Shown here: positions 11,245-14,455 of the stretch, piece by piece
Layout: each line of letters opens with the position of its first letter
Position numbering within the stretch: position 1 is the stretch's first letter
Assembly (NCBI GenBank): GCA_031273735.1
Contig: JAISRI010000083.1
Location: 1-14,455, forward strand
Reading direction: 5' to 3'
Origin: Helicobacteraceae bacterium
GTDB taxonomy: Bacteria > Campylobacterota > Campylobacteria > Campylobacterales > SZUA-545
Length of the DNA stretch: 14,455 bases
Translations under genes and position numbers: made by a program
The notes under the pieces: model-generated
Told to the model about the DNA's origin: nothing
The model's database searches: none
What the model saw: only the letters and a program-made list of their open reading frames with translations

Positions 11245-13782
11245 TTAGCGTTTTAAGCCGATGGCGTTTTTGATTAGCTCGTCGTTGGTCGTGATCGCTT
11301 TTGCCGCGCCCTCGTAAGCTCTTTGATAGACGATCAGATCGCTTAAGGCGACGGCGGCTTGAACGTTGCTCGATTCTAGATAGGAACCGACTACGACCGA
11401 ACGCTGTTCGCCGTTTGCGTCTATGTAGAAGAAAGGCTCGCCAGAGTTCTCGCTCTGCATAAATTGCGTTCCGCCGACGCGCATAAGCCCCTGATCGTTC
11501 GCGAAATGATAGATCGCAATCTGCGCGATCGCGCTTTGTCGTCCGTTATCGAACGTAGCGATAATCCGTCCGTATTCGTCGATCGTATAGTCGTCTAAGT
11601 TCCCCTCTATAACGCCGTCCGCGCTAATTTCGGAGCTTTCGGCAAGCGCGGCGTTTGCGCTTAGATCAAACCTAAAATTGATCGGCGTTCCGTTATTATC
11701 CAACGTAACCGCGCCGCCGCTAATAACCGCGCCATTTTTATCTAACGCGACAAGAGAGCTTTGCTCCGATATGGTTTTATACGCCTCTAACGCGCCGCCG
11801 CTCGTCGCGGAGTTTGCCGCGAGAGCCGCGTTTAACGGCGCGAATAACGTCTTTAGCGCGTCGGGCGTATTATCGCCGCCATAAACGCCGCTCGCGATCG
11901 CTTGCGCGCCGCTTGCAACCGAGATTTTTCCGTTGTCGATCGCCGCGCTTGCGCCTACTTGACTTGCGATTTGATTAACGGCGCTTACGTAATCGCCGAT
12001 CGACTCTCCCGCCGAATACGCGACTCGCCCTAGGCTCATTGGCGTAAAACTCGCGTTTGGAAGCGAGCTAGAGCCGCCTGAAAAGACAAGGCGATCGCCC
12101 TGCGGATAGATAATCAAATGCGTTCCGCTCGCGTCTGTTTCGTAGCCCGCCGCCTTTAAGATCGCCGCTATACCCGCCATAGTCGTCAAAACGTCGTCGC
12201 CGTCCGCGCCCGTATATTCGTAGTTTGCGCCGTCTAACGTAAAGCTGACAAACGGAGGCGTTCCGTCGGCTTGATCGCTTGCGAGCGGCAATCCGTAACC
12301 CAAACCGCGATCGGTCGTAGAGGGCAGTTTGCCAAAGCTAAACCAAAGATCTTCGCCGCCTTTTAGCCCAAGCTCCGCGCCGCCATTAACGATCGAGCCT
12401 AGATCGCTGCTTGCGTTCGCCGCGCCTAGGCGTTTTAGCGCCGCTTTAGCTTCGTATGTCGCGCCGCTATTAAGATCGGCGCTTTTGACGAGTCGAACGG
12501 AGCTTGCGATAACCAAGCGATCGCCGTTTGGCGCGATCGCCGTCTGTTCGGCGTTCCTAACCGATTGCTTAAAGCTCGCGGAGTTTATCGCGGTTTTATC
12601 CGAACCGTCAAAACTCGCTAACGCTTGCAAAAGCGCTTCGGACGCGTTTCCTCCGTTTGCGATCAAGAGCGAGAAGCTATCGGGGTTATTAACGGCGATC
12701 TTGCCGTCGTAACGAAGCAGGGTTTTTGCTTGCGGATAGACGCTTTGCGCCGTTTGCCCGATCGCGTTTTGTAGATCGGCTAACGTCGAAGCGCTCGCGG
12801 CAGTCCAGATCGCCGCGTTTAACGGCGCGAAAAAGCCGCTATTCGCGCTTGAAATCGAAAGCGCGTTTGGCGAAGAGATCGTTAAGGTCGCGCCGTTTCT
12901 CGTCGCGCTTGCCGCGCCGCTTAGATTGATAGCGTCCGCGATCGCCGCGCTAATCGCGTTTTCGTCCGCGCCCGTCGCCCACGTAGCGTTGATCGCCGCG
13001 CCGTTGATCGTCAGCGCGAGCGGCGGATTGATAGCGTCGTTAATCGTAATCGTTTTTTTGATCTCGCCGTCGGCTACGAAAAGGTTCGCGTTGTCTCCTG
13101 CGGAGATCAGTAGGTTGTTTCCTTCGCTCAAACCCATATAAGCGCCATTTTGATCGTATAGCGACGCGATCGGCGCGTTTTGCGCGGCGACCTCCGTTTT
13201 TTGCGCGGGGCTTGGCAGATTGGCTTTCATCGTAGCGTTTTTGGTGGCGATCGCGGGATAGACGATATTATCGGGCGCAAAGATCGCGCTTTGCGTTCCT
13301 ACCGCGCCGATCGCGCCCGCGTTTGCGTCTGGGACTATTTTCCAAACGCCGTTATCGTTGATCAGCGCGCCCCAACTAGAGCCTAAAAGGTAGTTCCCGC
13401 TTTGCGTTACAAGGTTTCCGTTTGCGTCGCGGCTAAACGCGCCGTCGCGGGTATAGACGACCTCTTTCGCGTCGTAGATATTCGAACCGACCACGCCAAA
13501 CCAGCCGTCGTCCGTTATAGCTACGTCGAAAACGTTATCGGTTTGCCGATACGCGCCGCTTTTTAAGTCGATCGAGGTCGCGCTGGTTCTTACGCCTACG
13601 CCGTCGTCGGAGGAGAGCGTTTGCGAATTGGTCGCCAAAGATCGGCTAAATAGCGAAGCAAACTCCATCTGGCTTGCGCGATAGCCCGTCGTATTGATAT
13701 TGGCTATGTTGTTGGCGGTCGTATCGATGGCGTTTTGATGGGTTTTCGCGCCCGTTAAAGCGCTCCAAAAACCGCCGTTCAT
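11245..13782 (-). CDS. FlgE-like flagellar hook-basal body protein
   Basis: A second axial protein of the FlgE family, 845 residues. N-terminus WSALTGAKTHQNAIDTTANN with NNIANINTTGY at 24-34; FDVAITDDGWFGVV at 85-98 and YTRDGAFSRDANGNLV at 110-125 follow the FlgE/F/G plan. The last 41 residues (SNVQAAVALSDLIVYQRAYEGAAKAI) form the terminal helix. The middle 500 residues are Ala/Gly/Ser/Asn-rich and not recognised. No cysteine. It sits where Campylobacter and Helicobacter carry a second FlgE-like gene next to flgD, but is much longer than those as I recall them (roughly 550-600). It overlaps flgD by ATGA, so the two are translationally coupled. Its exact role (minor hook component, hook-length or junction factor) is unknown. 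Confidence 0.8.
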   Translation of the reverse strand: MNGGFWSALTGAKTHQNAIDTTANNIANINTTGYRASQMEFASLFSRSLATNSQTLSSDDGVGVRTSATSIDLKSGAYRQTDNVFDVAITDDGWFGVVGSNIYDAKEVVYTRDGAFSRDANGNLVTQSGNYLLGSSWGALINDNGVWKIVPDANAGAIGAVGTQSAIFAPDNIVYPAIATKNATMKANLPSPAQKTEVAAQNAPIASLYDQNGAYMGLSEGNNLLISAGDNANLFVADGEIKKTITINDAINPPLALTINGAAINATWATGADENAISAAIADAINLSGAASATRNGATLTISSPNALSISSANSGFFAPLNAAIWTAASASTLADLQNAIGQTAQSVYPQAKTLLRYDGKIAVNNPDSFSLLIANGGNASEALLQALASFDGSDKTAINSASFKQSVRNAEQTAIAPNGDRLVIASSVRLVKSADLNSGATYEAKAALKRLGAANASSDLGSIVNGGAELGLKGGEDLWFSFGKLPSTTDRGLGYGLPLASDQADGTPPFVSFTLDGANYEYTGADGDDVLTTMAGIAAILKAAGYETDASGTHLIIYPQGDRLVFSGGSSSLPNASFTPMSLGRVAYSAGESIGDYVSAVNQIASQVGASAAIDNGKISVASGAQAIASGVYGGDNTPDALKTLFAPLNAALAANSATSGGALEAYKTISEQSSLVALDKNGAVISGGAVTLDNNGTPINFRFDLSANAALAESSEISADGVIEGNLDDYTIDEYGRIIATFDNGRQSAIAQIAIYHFANDQGLMRVGGTQFMQSENSGEPFFYIDANGEQRSVVVGSYLESSNVQAAVALSDLIVYQRAYEGAAKAITTNDELIKNAIGLKR

Positions 13783-14450
13783 TTTCTATCTTTAATCGCG
13801 ACAATCTGATCGAGCGTATAGTATGCGCCGCCTAGATACAAGCGCGGAGTCGATTGATCTAGCGAAACCGATTCGATCGGATAAACGCCGAGATCGCTTG
13901 TGTAGGCTTTGCCGCTCGCGCTTCCCGTATATTCGGCGCGGATCGAATAAACGCCTGCGGGAACGGCTTCGCCCGCGCTGTCTTTGCCGTCCCAGACAAA
14001 CTCTTGCAAACCCGCAAAGCCGTAGGGGATTGGTTCCGATCTGATCTGATCGCCGTTTGAGTCGGTAACGATTAAAAGCCCGTTTTCAAAATCTTCTTCA
14101 TAGAAAAGAAAGTCTTTATATTCCACGCCGCTTTGCGAAAATTGGACGGCGTTTAGCCCCGTATCCGCCAGCTTGCCCACCGCGCCGATCAACTGATAAG
14201 CGCTTGTGAGCTGAAACTGACTGACCATATTTTCCATCGCCGTTTGGATATTCGTCTGCGATTCAATCACCGCCATATCCGCCGTTTGCGATAGCATTTT
14301 GTCCGTGTCCATAGGACTTGTCGGGTCTTGATATTGAAGCTGAACGAGCAAAAGTTTTAGAAAAGAATCCTTATCCAAAACGCTGTTTGGATTGTAGGTT
14401 ATCGTCGCGTTGGTCGTTCCGCCCATAAAATCGATTGCTTCCGTCGCCAT
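13779..14450 (-). CDS. flgD: flagellar hook assembly scaffold protein FlgD
   Basis: The hook cap that guides addition of FlgE subunits and is discarded after hook completion. The 223 residues match the family. The N-terminal conserved domain has DSFLKLLLVQLQYQDPTSPM at 28-47, DTDKMLSQTADMA at 48-60 and IESQTNI at 62-68. The C-terminal Ig-like/tudor part has FVWDGKDSAGEAVPAGVYSI at 151-170. There is no cysteine, in keeping with export through the flagellar type III system. Its TGA overlaps the ATG of the FlgE-like gene. Only 5 bases upstream are visible, so the promoter and ribosome site, probably behind a fliK-like gene, lie outside the window. Confidence 0.95.
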   Translation of the reverse strand: MATEAIDFMGGTTNATITYNPNSVLDKDSFLKLLLVQLQYQDPTSPMDTDKMLSQTADMAVIESQTNIQTAMENMVSQFQLTSAYQLIGAVGKLADTGLNAVQFSQSGVEYKDFLFYEEDFENGLLIVTDSNGDQIRSEPIPYGFAGLQEFVWDGKDSAGEAVPAGVYSIRAEYTGSASGKAYTSDLGVYPIESVSLDQSTPRLYLGGAYYTLDQIVAIKDRK

Positions 14451-14455
14451 ATAAG

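Noticed and set aside
12329..12712. 127-codon plus-strand frame
   Set aside because: Antisense shadow of the FlgE-like gene, a result of GCG-rich codons leaving few stops on the other strand.

Overview
The window looks like a chromosome segment from a flagellated member of the Campylobacterota (Epsilonproteobacteria), with GC near 50% by eye, which is high for that phylum. The evidence is: purE directly followed by a DUF3972 gene, a pairing typical of that phylum; a very long FlgE hook protein together with a second FlgE-like protein; a Maf-type flagellin glycosylation protein in a flagellar cluster; and a sigma-54 promoter of the Campylobacter type. No rRNA, tRNA, CRISPR array or transposase gene was seen. 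The genus cannot be told from the sequence alone.

Layout. (1) 2-2499, plus strand: a ComM/YifB-type AAA+ ATPase, then an Mrr-type restriction endonuclease with its own extended -10 promoter lying inside a small inverted repeat. (2) 2500-3454: a gene-poor stretch holding two tandem copies of a module. Each copy has a promoter-like box, a small two-helix membrane protein, and a 123-nt flank conserved between the copies; small overlapping reading frames lie on the opposite strand. (3) 3455-5852, minus strand: purE and DUF3972 (one transcription unit), then a 30-residue leucine-rich leader peptide and leuA. The leader, its promoter and the RNA structure before leuA form a leucine attenuator. The LeuA protein lacks the C-terminal feedback domain. 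(4) 5853-6479: purE promoter, a 24-bp tandem repeat, and a 225-bp MITE/REP-like palindromic element. (5) 6480-14450, minus strand: flgD, a FlgE-like gene, the flgE hook gene with its own sigma-54 promoter, and maf.

How the parts fit. FlgD caps the growing hook, FlgE forms it, the FlgE-like protein is a second axial component, and Maf probably adds nonulosonic acids to flagellin. PurE acts in purine synthesis. LeuA starts leucine synthesis and appears to be controlled by leucine supply through the leader rather than through its own regulatory domain.

The most interesting signals are the newly read leader peptide (leuL) with a possible stem that hides the leuA ribosome site, the short LeuA, the tandem small-membrane-protein modules, and at least 13 copies of the palindromic octamer GCGATCGC, none of which falls in the flgE hook gene.
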